Shown here in pieces: positions 8,571-17,716 of a stretch of DNA of 64,000 nt. Position 1 is the first letter of the stretch; each line of letters starts with the position of its first letter. The notes under the pieces were generated by a model. It was not told the DNA's origin, made no database searches, and saw only the letters and a list, made by a program, of their open reading frames with translations. The stretch covers positions 248,001 through 312,000 of the forward strand of contig JADLFE010000009.1 in assembly GCA_020845755.1 (NCBI GenBank), read 5' to 3'. The DNA comes from Phycisphaerales bacterium. Its GTDB lineage: Bacteria > Planctomycetota > Phycisphaerae > Phycisphaerales > UBA1924. Both the position numbers and the translations under genes were made by a program.

Positions 8571-9713
8571 ATGCGTTACGCGATGATCATGGCGGGAGGG
8601 GCGGGCACTCGCTTGTGGCCCATGAGCCGCAAGCAGCAGCCCAAGCAGCTCTTGAAGTTCATCAAGGGCGACGATGGCCGATCGATCAGTCTGCTTGAAC
8701 TGGCGGCCCAGCGTGTCGATGGGCTCATCGACCCTTCGCGCAGCTTCATCTGCACCTCGGAGTCGTATCGCGACGTGATCCGACGCGACGTGCCGCAGTT
8801 CGCCGGCAAGGACGGCGATTCACGCATCATGGGCGAGCCGATGGGGCGCGACACCGTGAACGCCGTGGGCTTCGCCGCCGCGATCTTCCAGAAACTGGAC
8901 AAGGACGCGAGCTTCGTCGTGCTCACCGCCGACCATGTGATCGAGCCGCGCGACGCCTTCCGCGCTCGTGTGGAGGTCGGCTTCAAACTGGTCGAGGAAG
9001 ACCCGCGCCGCCTCGTCACGTTCTCCATCACACCGACCTATCCCGCGACCGGATTCGGCTATGTCGAGCGCGGCACGCCCATCCGCGATGTCCCCGACGC
9101 GATGGTCGGCGGCAAGCCCATCGCCTTCCACGTCGAACGCTTCGTCGAAAAGCCCGACCTCCCGCGCGCTCAGGCCTATGTCCAGTCGGGCCAGTTCGGC
9201 TGGAACAGCGGCATGTTCGTGTGGAAGGCCCGCACGTTCCTCGACGCGCTCAAGCAATACAAGCCGGAAAACCACGAGGGCGTGATGAAGATCGCCGAGG
9301 CCTGGGGCACCAAGCACCAGCGCGAGGTGATCGAGAAGATCTATCCGACGCTCCCCAAGATCAGCGTCGACTACGCCGTCATGGAGCCCGCGTCCAAGGA
9401 ACGCAACGGCAAACTCGCCGTGTGCACCGTGCAGATGGATGTGAAGTGGCTCGACGTCGGCTCGTGGCCAAGTTTCGGCGAGACGCTCTCGCCCGACGCT
9501 GCGGGCAACCGTGTCTCCGGCCCGGCCCACCCGCTCATCGTCAAGGGCAAGAACAACCTCGTCGTCTCCAGCGCCGGCGACCACACCATCGCGCTCCTGG
9601 GCTGTGACGACCTCATCGTCGTCCGCACGCCCGAAGCGACGCTCATCATGCCCCGCGCCCGCGCCGAAGAACTCAAGGACCTCCACGCACTCGTGGACGA
9701 GCGGCTCAAGTGA
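8571..9713 (+). CDS. manC: Mannose-1-phosphate guanylyltransferase (GDP-mannose pyrophosphorylase)
   Basis: A 380-residue nucleotidyltransferase that makes GDP-mannose from GTP and mannose-1-phosphate. The pyrophosphorylase signature 'MAGGAGTRLWPMSRKQQPKQ' lies at residues 7-26 (Arg and Lys contact the nucleotide). 'FVVLTADHVIE' supplies the Asp for Mg2+, and 'ATGFGYVERG', 'FVEKPD' and 'WNSGMFVWKA' are typical of the mannose-type enzymes. It has only the pyrophosphorylase domain and no fused isomerase, as in short ManC proteins. The neighbouring GT4 gene suggests the product feeds a mannose-containing polysaccharide or glycolipid. The stop codon overlaps the ruvX start by one base (TGATG), so the two are probably translated together. 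Confidence 0.93.
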   Translation: MRYAMIMAGGAGTRLWPMSRKQQPKQLLKFIKGDDGRSISLLELAAQRVDGLIDPSRSFICTSESYRDVIRRDVPQFAGKDGDSRIMGEPMGRDTVNAVGFAAAIFQKLDKDASFVVLTADHVIEPRDAFRARVEVGFKLVEEDPRRLVTFSITPTYPATGFGYVERGTPIRDVPDAMVGGKPIAFHVERFVEKPDLPRAQAYVQSGQFGWNSGMFVWKARTFLDALKQYKPENHEGVMKIAEAWGTKHQREVIEKIYPTLPKISVDYAVMEPASKERNGKLAVCTVQMDVKWLDVGSWPSFGETLSPDAAGNRVSGPAHPLIVKGKNNLVVSSAGDHTIALLGCDDLIVVRTPEATLIMPRARAEELKDLHALVDERLK

Positions 9714-10207
9714 TGCGATACCTGGCGATCGATCTCGGCGAGAAGCGAACCGGCCTGGCCGCCGGCGACTCCGAGACGCGCATCGTCTCGCCGCTGACCG
9801 TGCTCGACGTGAGCATGAGCGTCGCCAACGGCCAGCTCCTGCTCGAAAGCATCGCCCGCGAGGTCGAGGCCCACCTGGGACCCGCAAGGGCCGCCGGAAC
9901 CGCCGGCGCTCGCCTCGATTCCCCCGGCGAACTGGTCATTGGCCTCCCGCTCAACATGGACGGCACGGAAGGCCCGCAGGCCAAACGCATCCGCGCCTTT
10001 GCGGAGCGCGTCGCGCACCGCACCGGGCGGCTCGTCCACCTGCAGGACGAACGCCTCAGCAGCGCCGACGCCGATTGGTCCATGGCCCGCAGCGGCATGA
10101 CCCACCAGCAGAAGAAAGAAAAACGCGACGCCCTCGCCGCCGCGGCGATCCTCCGCGAGTTTCTGGGTGGGGCGGGAGAAGACAACGCCGCGCTCCCGAA
10201 CGACTAG
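9713..10207 (+). CDS. ruvX: Putative pre-16S rRNA nuclease / Holliday junction resolvase-like protein
   Basis: A 164-residue YqgF/RuvX protein with an RNase H-like fold. It is thought to process the 5' end of pre-16S rRNA. The marks are 'YLAIDLGEKRTGLAAGD' (first catalytic Asp), 'ELVIGLPLNMDGTEGPQAKR' and 'HLQDERLSSADAD' (Glu/Asp pair). The family usually spans about 135-150 residues; the extra part here is a small Ala/Gly-rich insertion around 57-70 ('LGPARAAGTAGARL'). The ATG at 9713 overlaps the manC stop; a GTG one codon earlier is also in frame. A role in mannose metabolism is not implied by the overlap. Confidence 0.9.
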   Translation: MRYLAIDLGEKRTGLAAGDSETRIVSPLTVLDVSMSVANGQLLLESIAREVEAHLGPARAAGTAGARLDSPGELVIGLPLNMDGTEGPQAKRIRAFAERVAHRTGRLVHLQDERLSSADADWSMARSGMTHQQKKEKRDALAAAAILREFLGGAGEDNAALPND

Positions 10208-10307
10208 GCACTGGCCTGCAATGCCGCCCCGCTCACCCACGCCAATCTCCCGCAACCCGAATCTACTCGCCCGGTTGAATCGAGTACCATCACGCGAGGG
10301 GGTGCCG

Positions 10308-11258
10308 ATGTCGGGCAAGGCCGTCCAGAATGACCAGATGCGGGCACGAGCGTCGTCCGCCGGCACACTGGCTGTCGCCCTCGCCCTCGCGTTCTCGCTC
10401 ATCTTCTCGCTCGCGGCCTGCGACCGCGCTCCGGCCTATAGCCAGGCGACACCCAACGACGTCATCCGCTCAGCCGCCCAGATGGTCAAGGACAATCGGG
10501 CCGACCTGCTCCCCAGCCTTCTCTACGCCGAAAACGACGAGATGCGCCGGCTCTATCGCGCCATGGGGACGTTCCTGAAGCACACTCAGGACCTCGCCCA
10601 ATCCATCCAGCAGAAGTTCCCGGAAGAAGTCGCCAAACTCAAGAAGCAGGGCGAGGAAGCCGCCAAGAAGGGTCAGGCCACAACACTCTTCGGGCAGATC
10701 GCGCAGGCCCAATCACGCGCCAAGCGCGGCCCGCCCGACAAGTCCCAGCAGGACGCTTTCAACGCCGCCCTCAAGCGCATCTTCGTCGATCCCTACGGCT
10801 CGCTCGACGACGGCGTCGATCACCTGTCCACGACGCCAATCAACGACGACGTCGTCGCCATCATGGTCGACGGCAAGCCGATGCTCGCGCCGCTGGGGCT
10901 GACAATGCGCCGCGTGAAAACCGACGACCGCGAGGTGTGGGCCGTCGTCCCGCCGCTGAATATCCCTGGTGTAGCGAACTTTGTTCCAAAGTCCAAGGAA
11001 GAGTTCCAGATCTGGGGGAGCCTGATCAAGACCTTCGACAATGTCGTCGTCGACCTTACGAAGGACGTGAAGTCGGGCGCGATGAAGTCACTCGACGATG
11101 TCTCGAAAAAGGCCGGCGAGAAGGCGTTTATCCCCGCCGCGATGACGGTGTTCGCGTATACCCAGGCGATGGAGGCTCGCAAAAAGGCTGGGCCGAAGCC
11201 TGCGCCGCAGACGTCCAAGCAGACGTCGCCTCAGCCCGCGCCGGCTGGGAAGCAGTAA
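10308..11258 (+). CDS. Putative lipoprotein with central coiled-coil-like region
   Basis: A 316-residue protein of unknown function. The N terminus has a long lipoprotein signal with the lipobox LAAC (Cys near residue 42), preceded by about 20 polar residues. Residues around 95-125 ('QSIQQKFPEEVAKLKKQGEEAAKKG') look helical, and the C terminus is Lys/Pro-rich and likely unstructured. The ATG at 10308 has GAGGGGG upstream; the frame extends upstream to 10167 inside ruvX, but the signal peptide fixes the start. No enzymatic motif is visible. Confidence 0.65.
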   Translation: MSGKAVQNDQMRARASSAGTLAVALALAFSLIFSLAACDRAPAYSQATPNDVIRSAAQMVKDNRADLLPSLLYAENDEMRRLYRAMGTFLKHTQDLAQSIQQKFPEEVAKLKKQGEEAAKKGQATTLFGQIAQAQSRAKRGPPDKSQQDAFNAALKRIFVDPYGSLDDGVDHLSTTPINDDVVAIMVDGKPMLAPLGLTMRRVKTDDREVWAVVPPLNIPGVANFVPKSKEEFQIWGSLIKTFDNVVVDLTKDVKSGAMKSLDDVSKKAGEKAFIPAAMTVFAYTQAMEARKKAGPKPAPQTSKQTSPQPAPAGKQ

Positions 11259-11393
11259 ATGCCGACGCTCGGCACGCGGCTTTCCCTTCGCGTACGCGTT
11301 CCTTTCACATTTGCCCAAATACACCGGCAGCCACACCCGCCCGCGCTCCGCTAGACTGGCACAGGATTCCCGCGCCCTCAATCGGAGATCGCC

Positions 11394-12782
11394 ATGAACA
11401 CCTCTCGTCGTCGCTTCCTTCAGCAGACCGTCACGCTCGCAGGCGCCGCCGCCGTCGCCGGTTGCTCGCGATTCACCTCGGGACCCGCGTCACAATCCGC
11501 GTCGAGCCTGAGCAAACTCCGCGTGCTCTCGATCGGCGTGATCGGCACGATCGGCGGGCACGACCGCAAGACCATCGCCGCTCACCCGATGGTCGAGATC
11601 GCCGGACTGTGCGATGTCGATTCAAACGCACTCGCCGAAGCCGCCAAGGACCATCCCAAGGCCTTCACCGCCTCCGACTATCGCGAGGTCTTCGACAAGC
11701 ACGCCGACAAGTTCGACGGCGTCATCGTCGCCACGCCCGATCACTCGCACTGCGCGATCATGACCACGGCCCTGGCGCACAACAAGCACGTCTACGGCCA
11801 GAAGCCGCTGGTGCAGCAACTCGAAGAACTCGAAATCCTCGAACGCGCCATCAAGGCCAAGCCCCATCTCGTCACGCAGACCGGCGCGCAACGCATCGAG
11901 CACGCCCCGCGACGCGCCGCCGTCGACATCCTCAAGTCCGGCGGACTAGGCAAGGTGATCGAGGTTCACGTCACGTTTGGCAACGGCGCGCTGGCAGGTG
12001 GGTTCTACTTCGCCGACGGCACGCTCGGCGACCCCATCCAGCCGCCCGCGGGCTTCGACTACAACCTCTGGCTCTGCGGCAACGCCGAGGAGCCCTGCCG
12101 CCCGCAGATGGTCCAGCGCCAGTGGCGCTCGTGGTTCAACTACGGCGGCGGGCAGATCGCCGACTGGATCGTGCACACCACCGACGTGCTCTTCTACGCC
12201 TTCCCCGAACTGCAGAGCCCGACGCAGGTCTGCACCCGCACGCCCTCGCGCGATCTCCGCTACTTCCACGCCAACAAGGTTCTCTCGACGCTCACCTACC
12301 CCGTCAAGTCCGACAAGTTCGCAAACTCCACCTGCAACTTCTACTTCTACGACTCCGGCATGACACCCGACCGCGCCAACATCGGCCTGGGCGAGGGCAA
12401 GTGGCCCAGCGGCGTCTGCACCATCGTCGTATGCGAGGGCGGCACGCTCGTCCTCGCCCCCGAAGGTCCGCTCGAGATCTGGCGCGAGGGCAAGATGATC
12501 GACGGCATGAACTGGCCGGGACTGCCCAAGTACGAGTCCTTCAACCACTGGCACGCCTGGGTCGATAAGACGCTGGGCAAGAGCACGCCGCACCTGTGGA
12601 TGCCGTGGTCGATCGGCCTCCGCTGCACCGAGCCGGGCCTGCTCGCCGTCAAGGCGGCCAAGTTCCCCGGGCAGGTGCTCAACTGGGATCGCCGCCGCCT
12701 CGAGTTCACCAACCACGCCGAAGCAAACAAGACCCTCGTCCGGCGCGCGTATCGCAAGGGCTTCGAGCCGGTGCGGATGTAG
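11394..12782 (+). CDS. Tat-exported Gfo/Idh/MocA family oxidoreductase
   Basis: A 462-residue NAD(P)-dependent sugar or inositol oxidoreductase. Residues 1-27 form a Tat signal ('SRRRFLQQTVTLAGAAAVAGCSRF'), possibly a lipoprotein at Cys24. The Rossmann fold follows ('IGVIGTIGGHDRKTIAAHPM', with the usual Gly pattern slightly altered), then 'DGVIVATPDHSHCAI' and 'HVYGQKPLVQ', where the Lys-Pro is the catalytic signature of the family. The C-terminal alpha/beta domain is complete. Exported members are common in planctomycetes and are associated with sugar modification; the substrate is unknown. AGAT lies at the usual distance from the ATG and a TAGACT box at 11352-11357. Confidence 0.87.
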   Translation: MNTSRRRFLQQTVTLAGAAAVAGCSRFTSGPASQSASSLSKLRVLSIGVIGTIGGHDRKTIAAHPMVEIAGLCDVDSNALAEAAKDHPKAFTASDYREVFDKHADKFDGVIVATPDHSHCAIMTTALAHNKHVYGQKPLVQQLEELEILERAIKAKPHLVTQTGAQRIEHAPRRAAVDILKSGGLGKVIEVHVTFGNGALAGGFYFADGTLGDPIQPPAGFDYNLWLCGNAEEPCRPQMVQRQWRSWFNYGGGQIADWIVHTTDVLFYAFPELQSPTQVCTRTPSRDLRYFHANKVLSTLTYPVKSDKFANSTCNFYFYDSGMTPDRANIGLGEGKWPSGVCTIVVCEGGTLVLAPEGPLEIWREGKMIDGMNWPGLPKYESFNHWHAWVDKTLGKSTPHLWMPWSIGLRCTEPGLLAVKAAKFPGQVLNWDRRRLEFTNHAEANKTLVRRAYRKGFEPVRM

Positions 12783-12852
12783 ACCCGCGCTCGCGCTCAG
12801 ATTCCGGCCCTCCCGCCCCACGCGGGCGGACGCCGCATAGCCTTCGATACCC

Positions 12853-14106
12853 ATGGACCGCGACGTTCAGCCGCACGACCCGTACGCAGCGCTGCGCGAG
12901 CGGAACTACGTCCTCTATGCCTCCGGCTACATCTTCTCCGCGATCTCCCTCTCGATGGTGACGACCGCGCTCGGATGGGAAATCTATGACCGCACACGCG
13001 ACGCGTTCATGCTCGGTCTCGTCGGCGTGGCCAAGGCGCTGCCCGTGGTGCTGCTCGCGCTCCCCGCGGGGCACCTCGTCGACGTCGTCGATCGGCGGAA
13101 GGTCCTCGCGATCACGCAGGGCGGCTTCGCGATCGTCATCGGGCTCATGGCCCTGGTTGTGTCGTCCCACGGCTCGACCTGGACGCTGCTCGCCCTGGTC
13201 GCGCTGTTGGGCTGCTGCCGCGTCGGAAATGGGCCCGCACGCTCCGCGCTCTTGCCCTCGCTCGTCTCGGACGCCGCCTTCCCGAACGCCATCGCGTGGA
13301 CCACAGGACTCTTTCAGTCCGCCGCCCTCGCCGGGCCCGTCCTCGCCGGATTGCTGATCGATCACTTCCACGCGTCGTGGCCGGTGCTCGCGTTCTCGGC
13401 TCTTGGATGTTCGGCGCTGGGCGTGACGGCGATGCTGACCAGGCCTCGCGAGGTGAAACGCGCCAGGCGCGGGCTGTCGCTCTTGGCGATGGGCGATGGG
13501 CTCCGGCACCTGTTCCGTGAGCGCCTCGTGCTGGCGGCGATCACACTGGACCTGTTCGCGGTGCTCGTGGGCGGCGCGACAGCGCTGATGCCGGTGTACG
13601 CGAAAGAGATCTACGGTGTGGGGGCGCGCGAACTCGGCTGGCTCATCGCGGCGCCGTTCGTGGGGGCGCTGGTCATGTCGGTCGTGCTGGCGCACAGGCC
13701 GCCCATGAAACACGCGGGCCCCTCCCTGCTCTGGAGCGTCGCCGGATTCGGCGCATGCACCATCGTCTTCGGTCTCTCCACCAACCTCTGGCTCGGTATG
13801 GCGGCCCTGGTGGTGCTGGGCGGGCTGGACTCGGTGTCGGTATACGTGCGGCACATTCTCGTCCCGGCGCGCACGCCGGAGGAATTGCGCGGGCGGGTAT
13901 CGGCGGTGAACTCGGTGTTCATCGAGTGCTCGAACGAACTGGGCGCGTTCGAGTCAGGTCTGGTGGCGCGGCTCCTGAATCCCGTGGCCTCTGTGGTGAG
14001 CGGCGGGATCGGCACGATCCTGGTCGTCCTCGGCGTGGCGCTCGCGTTCCCGCAACTCCGGAAACTACGCATGATCGCACCGATCGAACCCGACGCCAAG
14101 GCATGA
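12853..14106 (+). CDS. MFS transporter (EntS/MFS_3-like)
   Basis: A 417-residue membrane protein with about 12 hydrophobic segments. The loop between helices 2 and 3 carries 'AGHLVDVVDRRKVL', the MFS motif A. The late 'TPEELRGRVSAVNSVF' motif is typical of the MFS_3 group, which includes the enterobactin exporter EntS and macrolide efflux proteins. Export of a small molecule is likely but the substrate cannot be read. A TAGCCT box ends 9 nt before the ATG. The stop codon lies within the terminator of the convergent small basic gene. Confidence 0.85.
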   Translation: MDRDVQPHDPYAALRERNYVLYASGYIFSAISLSMVTTALGWEIYDRTRDAFMLGLVGVAKALPVVLLALPAGHLVDVVDRRKVLAITQGGFAIVIGLMALVVSSHGSTWTLLALVALLGCCRVGNGPARSALLPSLVSDAAFPNAIAWTTGLFQSAALAGPVLAGLLIDHFHASWPVLAFSALGCSALGVTAMLTRPREVKRARRGLSLLAMGDGLRHLFRERLVLAAITLDLFAVLVGGATALMPVYAKEIYGVGARELGWLIAAPFVGALVMSVVLAHRPPMKHAGPSLLWSVAGFGACTIVFGLSTNLWLGMAALVVLGGLDSVSVYVRHILVPARTPEELRGRVSAVNSVFIECSNELGAFESGLVARLLNPVASVVSGGIGTILVVLGVALAFPQLRKLRMIAPIEPDAKA

Positions 14107-14129
14107 AAAAACCCTCGCGGAAGCGAGGG
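14106..14129 (-). terminator. Terminator of the small basic gene
   Basis: On the minus strand: a 7-bp GC stem (14123-14129 with 14112-14118), a 4-base loop, then six U (14111-14106). It overlaps the stop codon of the convergent MFS gene. Confidence 0.8.
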
Positions 14130-14158
14130 CTCGTGAGAATCAACGTCGACCGTCGAGA

Positions 14159-14476
14159 TTACTTCGCGGAAACCGAGAGGTACTTCTCGACCGTCTTGAA
14201 CTCGGGGGCCAGATCGGGCGTCCACTTCATGGTCCACGAGGCGCCCATGACGGGGCGGACGATCTTGCCGCAGCGCTCGCGCTTGAACCAGTCGCGGTTG
14301 CCGCGGTTGTAGACGACCATGTTCTGACGCCGGAGGCGCTGGGCGCGACGCAGGCCGCGACGAGAGTCGAGGTCGCGACGCATGAGGCGCTCGACGGTGC
14401 TGATCGCGCTGGGCGTGCGCGGCGCCTTGCTGATGGTGAGGGTGATCGTCTGGCCTGGCTTGAGCGAGTCGAACAT
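14159..14476 (-). CDS. Small basic conserved protein of unknown function
   Basis: A 105-residue, Arg/Lys-rich protein without signal peptide. The sequence has a basic middle ('RRDLDSRRGLRRAQRLRRQN') and a motif-like end ('MVVYNRGNRDWFKRERCGKI', 'SWTMKWTPDLAPEFKTVEKYL'). I recall similar short proteins annotated as hypothetical in planctomycetes, but that is memory, not a search. The charge suggests binding to nucleic acid or the ribosome, which is inference. The ATG at 14476 has a good ribosome site (GGAGGA, 3 nt upstream), and a clean terminator follows, so the gene is a single-gene unit. It is divergent from the AmmeMemoRadiSam protein B gene across 162 bp. Confidence 0.7.
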   Translation of the reverse strand: MFDSLKPGQTITLTISKAPRTPSAISTVERLMRRDLDSRRGLRRAQRLRRQNMVVYNRGNRDWFKRERCGKIVRPVMGASWTMKWTPDLAPEFKTVEKYLSVSAK

Positions 14477-14627
14477 GGATCCTCCGACGGTCGGCCCGGA
14501 AATCCGGGGCCGGAATGTTAGGCGGCCAACTCCAGACGGCAAGCCCACCATCCGCGTTCTACCCCTAACATCAATCAAACAAATTCTCCCTTCATCACGC
14601 CTCCTGCCGACTTCTCCATCAACCACC

Positions 14628-14633
14628 TACTGT
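14628..14633 (+). promoter_or_regulatory. -10-like box of the MEMO1-family gene
   Basis: TACTGT ends 5 nt before the ATG at 14639. The gap GGGGC is too close to the start codon to serve as a normal ribosome site. Confidence 0.45.
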
Positions 14634-14638
14634 GGGGC

Positions 14639-15988
14639 ATGAGCGAGCAGCCTCCCGCCCCGAAGTTCGACGCCTCCCTCCCCCACCAAGCCCGGCCCAA
14701 ACTCCGGCCCGTACGCGGATTCCCGGCCCAGATGGGCGAGCAGATGGTGCTCGGCCTGGCCGACCAGCGTCAGATCTCCGAGCGCGTCGTCTTCATGGCA
14801 CCCGCCGTCCAATTGATCCTGCCCATGATGGACGGCAACCGCACCGTCGATCAGATCGTCGCCGAGGTCGGACGCGGACTGACCCACGAAATGCTCGAGG
14901 GCGTGATCGCCCAACTCGACGACGCTGCCCTCCTCTTCGGACCTCGATTCGAAGAACTCCTCGTCAAGGTCCGCAATGACTTCGACGCCTCGCCCATCCT
15001 CCCCCCCGCTTCCACCGCCTCCTTCGTCGACGCCATCACCGCCCAGGCCCTCGGCGAAAACGCCACCGAAGAAGAAAAGGCCGCCGCGGGTCCCGCCAAA
15101 CTCCGCGAAGTGATGGACCAGTGGATCGCCGCGGCCCTCAAGGACGCCGACAAGCCCAGTTTCGACTCCCTCCCCCGCGCCGTCGTTGCCCCCCACCTCG
15201 ACTACAGCCGAGGCTGGCTGAACTACGCGCACGTTTACGGACGCATGCGCGTCGCCGATCGCCCTGATCGGGTTGTCATCCTCGGCACAAATCACTTCGG
15301 CTTCGGCACCGGCGTCGTTGCCTGCGACAAGGGCTACCAGACCGCCCTGGGCACCTGCGAGCCCGACTCGCAACTCCTCGACCTCCTCAAGTCCAACCTC
15401 GGCACAGACAACGCCGCCAAGTTGCTCGCCAATCGCTACGACCACGAACGCGAGCACTCCATCGAACTCCACGTCCCCTGGATCCAGCATTGCCTCGGCA
15501 CCGACTCCGACGCCAAGTACTGCAAGGTGCTGGGAATCCTCATCCACGATCCCGCCGTCGACAACGGCAACAGTTACGACGGCCAGGGCCTTGCCCTCCA
15601 GACCTTCCTCGACGCCATGAAAAAGTCGATCGCACAGATCGGCGGTCGCACGCTCATCGTCTCCTCGGCCGATCTCTCGCACGTCGGCGCCGCCTTCGGC
15701 GACCAGGTCCAGACCATGGCCGGTGACGAAAAAGACGCTGTCGCCTTCCGCAACAAGGTCTTCCAGCACGATCGCGACATGATCGAACTCGTCCGCGGCA
15801 ACAAGCCCGACGAACTGGTCGCCGCCATGTGCTGGCAACAGAACCCGACGCGATGGTGCTCCACAGGAAACCTGGTCGCGACACTCAAACTCGCAGACCC
15901 CGCCGATATTCAGGTCCTCAACTACACCGCCGCCATGGACCAGCAGGGACTGGGCATGGTCTCCAGCATTGCGATGGTCATGAACTAA
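14639..15988 (+). CDS. AmmeMemoRadiSam system protein B (MEMO1 family) with PqqD-like N-terminal part
   Basis: A 449-residue protein. The C-terminal two thirds (about 180-449) is a MEMO1 domain: 'VAPHLDYSRGW', 'LGTNHFGFGTGV', 'DHEREHSIELHVPWIQ' and 'VSSADLSHVGAAFG' hold the His, Asp and Glu residues expected at the metal-binding pocket. The protein is named after the conserved trio of AMMECR1, MEMO1 and a radical SAM protein; neither partner is in this window. The first 130 residues are unusual. 'VFMAPAVQLILPMMDGNRTVDQIVAEVG' resembles the winged-helix PqqD-like or RRE fold that grips leader peptides, followed by a linker rich in Pro and Ala. The function of the system is not known. Confidence 0.82.
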   Translation: MSEQPPAPKFDASLPHQARPKLRPVRGFPAQMGEQMVLGLADQRQISERVVFMAPAVQLILPMMDGNRTVDQIVAEVGRGLTHEMLEGVIAQLDDAALLFGPRFEELLVKVRNDFDASPILPPASTASFVDAITAQALGENATEEEKAAAGPAKLREVMDQWIAAALKDADKPSFDSLPRAVVAPHLDYSRGWLNYAHVYGRMRVADRPDRVVILGTNHFGFGTGVVACDKGYQTALGTCEPDSQLLDLLKSNLGTDNAAKLLANRYDHEREHSIELHVPWIQHCLGTDSDAKYCKVLGILIHDPAVDNGNSYDGQGLALQTFLDAMKKSIAQIGGRTLIVSSADLSHVGAAFGDQVQTMAGDEKDAVAFRNKVFQHDRDMIELVRGNKPDELVAAMCWQQNPTRWCSTGNLVATLKLADPADIQVLNYTAAMDQQGLGMVSSIAMVMN

Positions 15989-16068
15989 CCCGACGCGCTC
16001 CACACCCCGATCGACACATACCCGCTACCTCGATTGTCCACACCCATCCTCGTGCCCGTGCACGCGCA

Positions 16069-16773
16069 CTATGGCTCCATCTCCAGGCCCGCGTTGATGT
16101 GATCCTCCCACCTCGTCTTGAGCGCGTGCGGCACCTTCAACAGGTCCAGCACCTTCCCCACCACGAAATCCACGATGTCCCCGACCCCCCGCGGCCCGAG
16201 ATAAAACCCCGGGTTCGGCGAGCACAGCACCGCCCCCGCCAGCGACAACTGCTCCATGTTCCGGATGTCGATCAGGCTCAGCGGCATCTCGCGATGGCAC
16301 ACGATCAGCCCACGCCGCTCCTTCAGCGTCACCATCGCGGCCCGGCACAGCAGATTGCTCCCGCTCCCCGTCGCCAATTGACCCAGCGACGCCGACGAGC
16401 ACGGCAACACCACCATCCCGTCGTGCATGAAACTCCCCGAAGCGATCACCGCGCCCACGTCCTTGTTGGGATGGATGAGAAGACGCGATTCCATCGCCTG
16501 CCGCTCGCCCGCGTGCGGACCGTCGTGACTGAGCCGCCTCGCCACATGAGGCAAGAGGTTCTCGAAATCAAGCACGCGCACGTCGGCCTCGTCAAACAAC
16601 AGGCGACGCCCATAGTCCGACACCACCAGATGAACCTCGTGCCCCATGCACAGCAGAATCTCGAGCAGACGGATCGAATACCACGCGCCCGACGCGCCGG
16701 AGATCCCCACCACGAACCGGCGCGGGCTGGGGTCCAGTGTCATCTCGCACGGGTTGAATACCGGGATCTTCAT
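16069..16773 (-). CDS. ubiX: Flavin prenyltransferase UbiX
   Basis: A 234-residue UbiX/Pad1-like flavoprotein that adds dimethylallyl phosphate to FMN to make the prenylated flavin used by UbiD decarboxylases. The marks are 'FVVGISGASGAWYSIRLLE' (phosphate-binding loop), 'HLVVSDYGRRLL', 'VVLPCSSASLGQLATGSGSNLLCRAA' (the conserved Ser/Gly region at the active site) and 'PLSLIDIRNMEQL' near the end. No ubiD gene is in the window. The ATG at 16773 is chosen for its length fit; a second Met 10 codons later is possible. A TACGAT box is seen about 26 nt upstream. It is divergent from a lipoprotein gene (207 bp between them). Confidence 0.9.
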   Translation of the reverse strand: MKIPVFNPCEMTLDPSPRRFVVGISGASGAWYSIRLLEILLCMGHEVHLVVSDYGRRLLFDEADVRVLDFENLLPHVARRLSHDGPHAGERQAMESRLLIHPNKDVGAVIASGSFMHDGMVVLPCSSASLGQLATGSGSNLLCRAAMVTLKERRGLIVCHREMPLSLIDIRNMEQLSLAGAVLCSPNPGFYLGPRGVGDIVDFVVGKVLDLLKVPHALKTRWEDHINAGLEMEP

Positions 16774-16980
16774 GGGCTTCGACTGCTGCTTCGTTCGCCA
16801 CAATCGTAGGGATGCGGCCCGTCTCACCCGCCCCCCGTGTTTGTTGCCGATCGACCACTTCGGCCGATATCCAATGGCTCGGCTACTGGCCTCAGGGTTG
16901 CCCCACGCGCCCCGCACACTTCCCACACGCCCGGCCGGGCCGCGACAGGGAATAATGTCGCGCGCAAAGGAGTCCCGTCC

Positions 16981-17664
16981 ATGAACACCCGCCCCAACCC
17001 CGCCTCCCGACGCCCGCTCGTCGCGACCCTCGCCGTCGGACTGCTCGCTTCCGCAGCCTTGTTCACCCAGGGATGCACAGGCTATCACTCATACCCGCCC
17101 ATCAAGGGCTCGATGGCCTCCACCAACCCCAACTCACCGCCCGTCGACGAACTCATGATCGTCTCCCTCGATTGGGTCACCACCCGCTACCCCGCCGGCG
17201 GAACCGTCATCTCCGGACAGACGCCCGAGTTCGCCATCAACCTCCCGCGCGGCGTGCGCAAGAGCGTCTACGAATACGTCGCGCAAAAAGTCAGCGACCG
17301 CGCTCGACCCCTCACACCCGAAAACGCCGACTCGCTCCCCATCTATCACATCGCCGAACTCTGGGTCCGCGATGGCCTGGCCAAGGTCACCGTCCTCCGA
17401 CCCGCCTATGAACTCGGGCCCGCGCCCGATGGCACGCCCGTCTACCAGGGCATCACCCTCCGCATCGAGGGCGGCCTGCACCCCTGGCGCGTCACACGCC
17501 ACCAGGTCTGGGAAGTCGGAACCATCCAACTCCCCGAACTCTACTTCTGCCCCGGCTCTGAGCCCGAGCCCGAGCCGCCGGAGCCACCGGCCGATGCCGC
17601 CTACGAGCCCATCAAGGAACCCGAACCGCCGGCCCCCAGCGCCGTCGCGCCCGATTCCAACTGA
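16981..17664 (+). CDS. Putative lipoprotein with acidic Pro-rich tail
   Basis: A 227-residue protein of unknown function. The signal peptide (residues about 1-32) ends in the lipobox TQGC, and the mature part has 'HSYPPIKGSMASTNPN' followed by a beta-type domain with 'LDWVTTRYPAGG' and 'AELWVRDGLAKVTVLRP'. The last 40 residues are Glu/Pro-rich ('EPEPEPPEPPADAAYEPIK') and probably reach through the envelope as a spacer. A strong AAAGGAG precedes the ATG at 8 nt. The gene lies 52 bp before pyrB but pyrB has its own promoter box. Confidence 0.65.
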   Translation: MNTRPNPASRRPLVATLAVGLLASAALFTQGCTGYHSYPPIKGSMASTNPNSPPVDELMIVSLDWVTTRYPAGGTVISGQTPEFAINLPRGVRKSVYEYVAQKVSDRARPLTPENADSLPIYHIAELWVRDGLAKVTVLRPAYELGPAPDGTPVYQGITLRIEGGLHPWRVTRHQVWEVGTIQLPELYFCPGSEPEPEPPEPPADAAYEPIKEPEPPAPSAVAPDSN

Positions 17665-17704
17665 TCTCAACAGCCCCACGCCGACCCGCCACGCCCCGCC
17701 CATG

Positions 17705-17710
17705 TAGAAT
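17705..17710 (+). promoter_or_regulatory. -10-like box of pyrB
   Basis: TAGAAT ends 6 nt before the GTG at 17717, with no ribosome site in between; this fits a leaderless transcript of pyrB-gmk. Confidence 0.55.
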
Positions 17711-17716
17711 GCCCGC

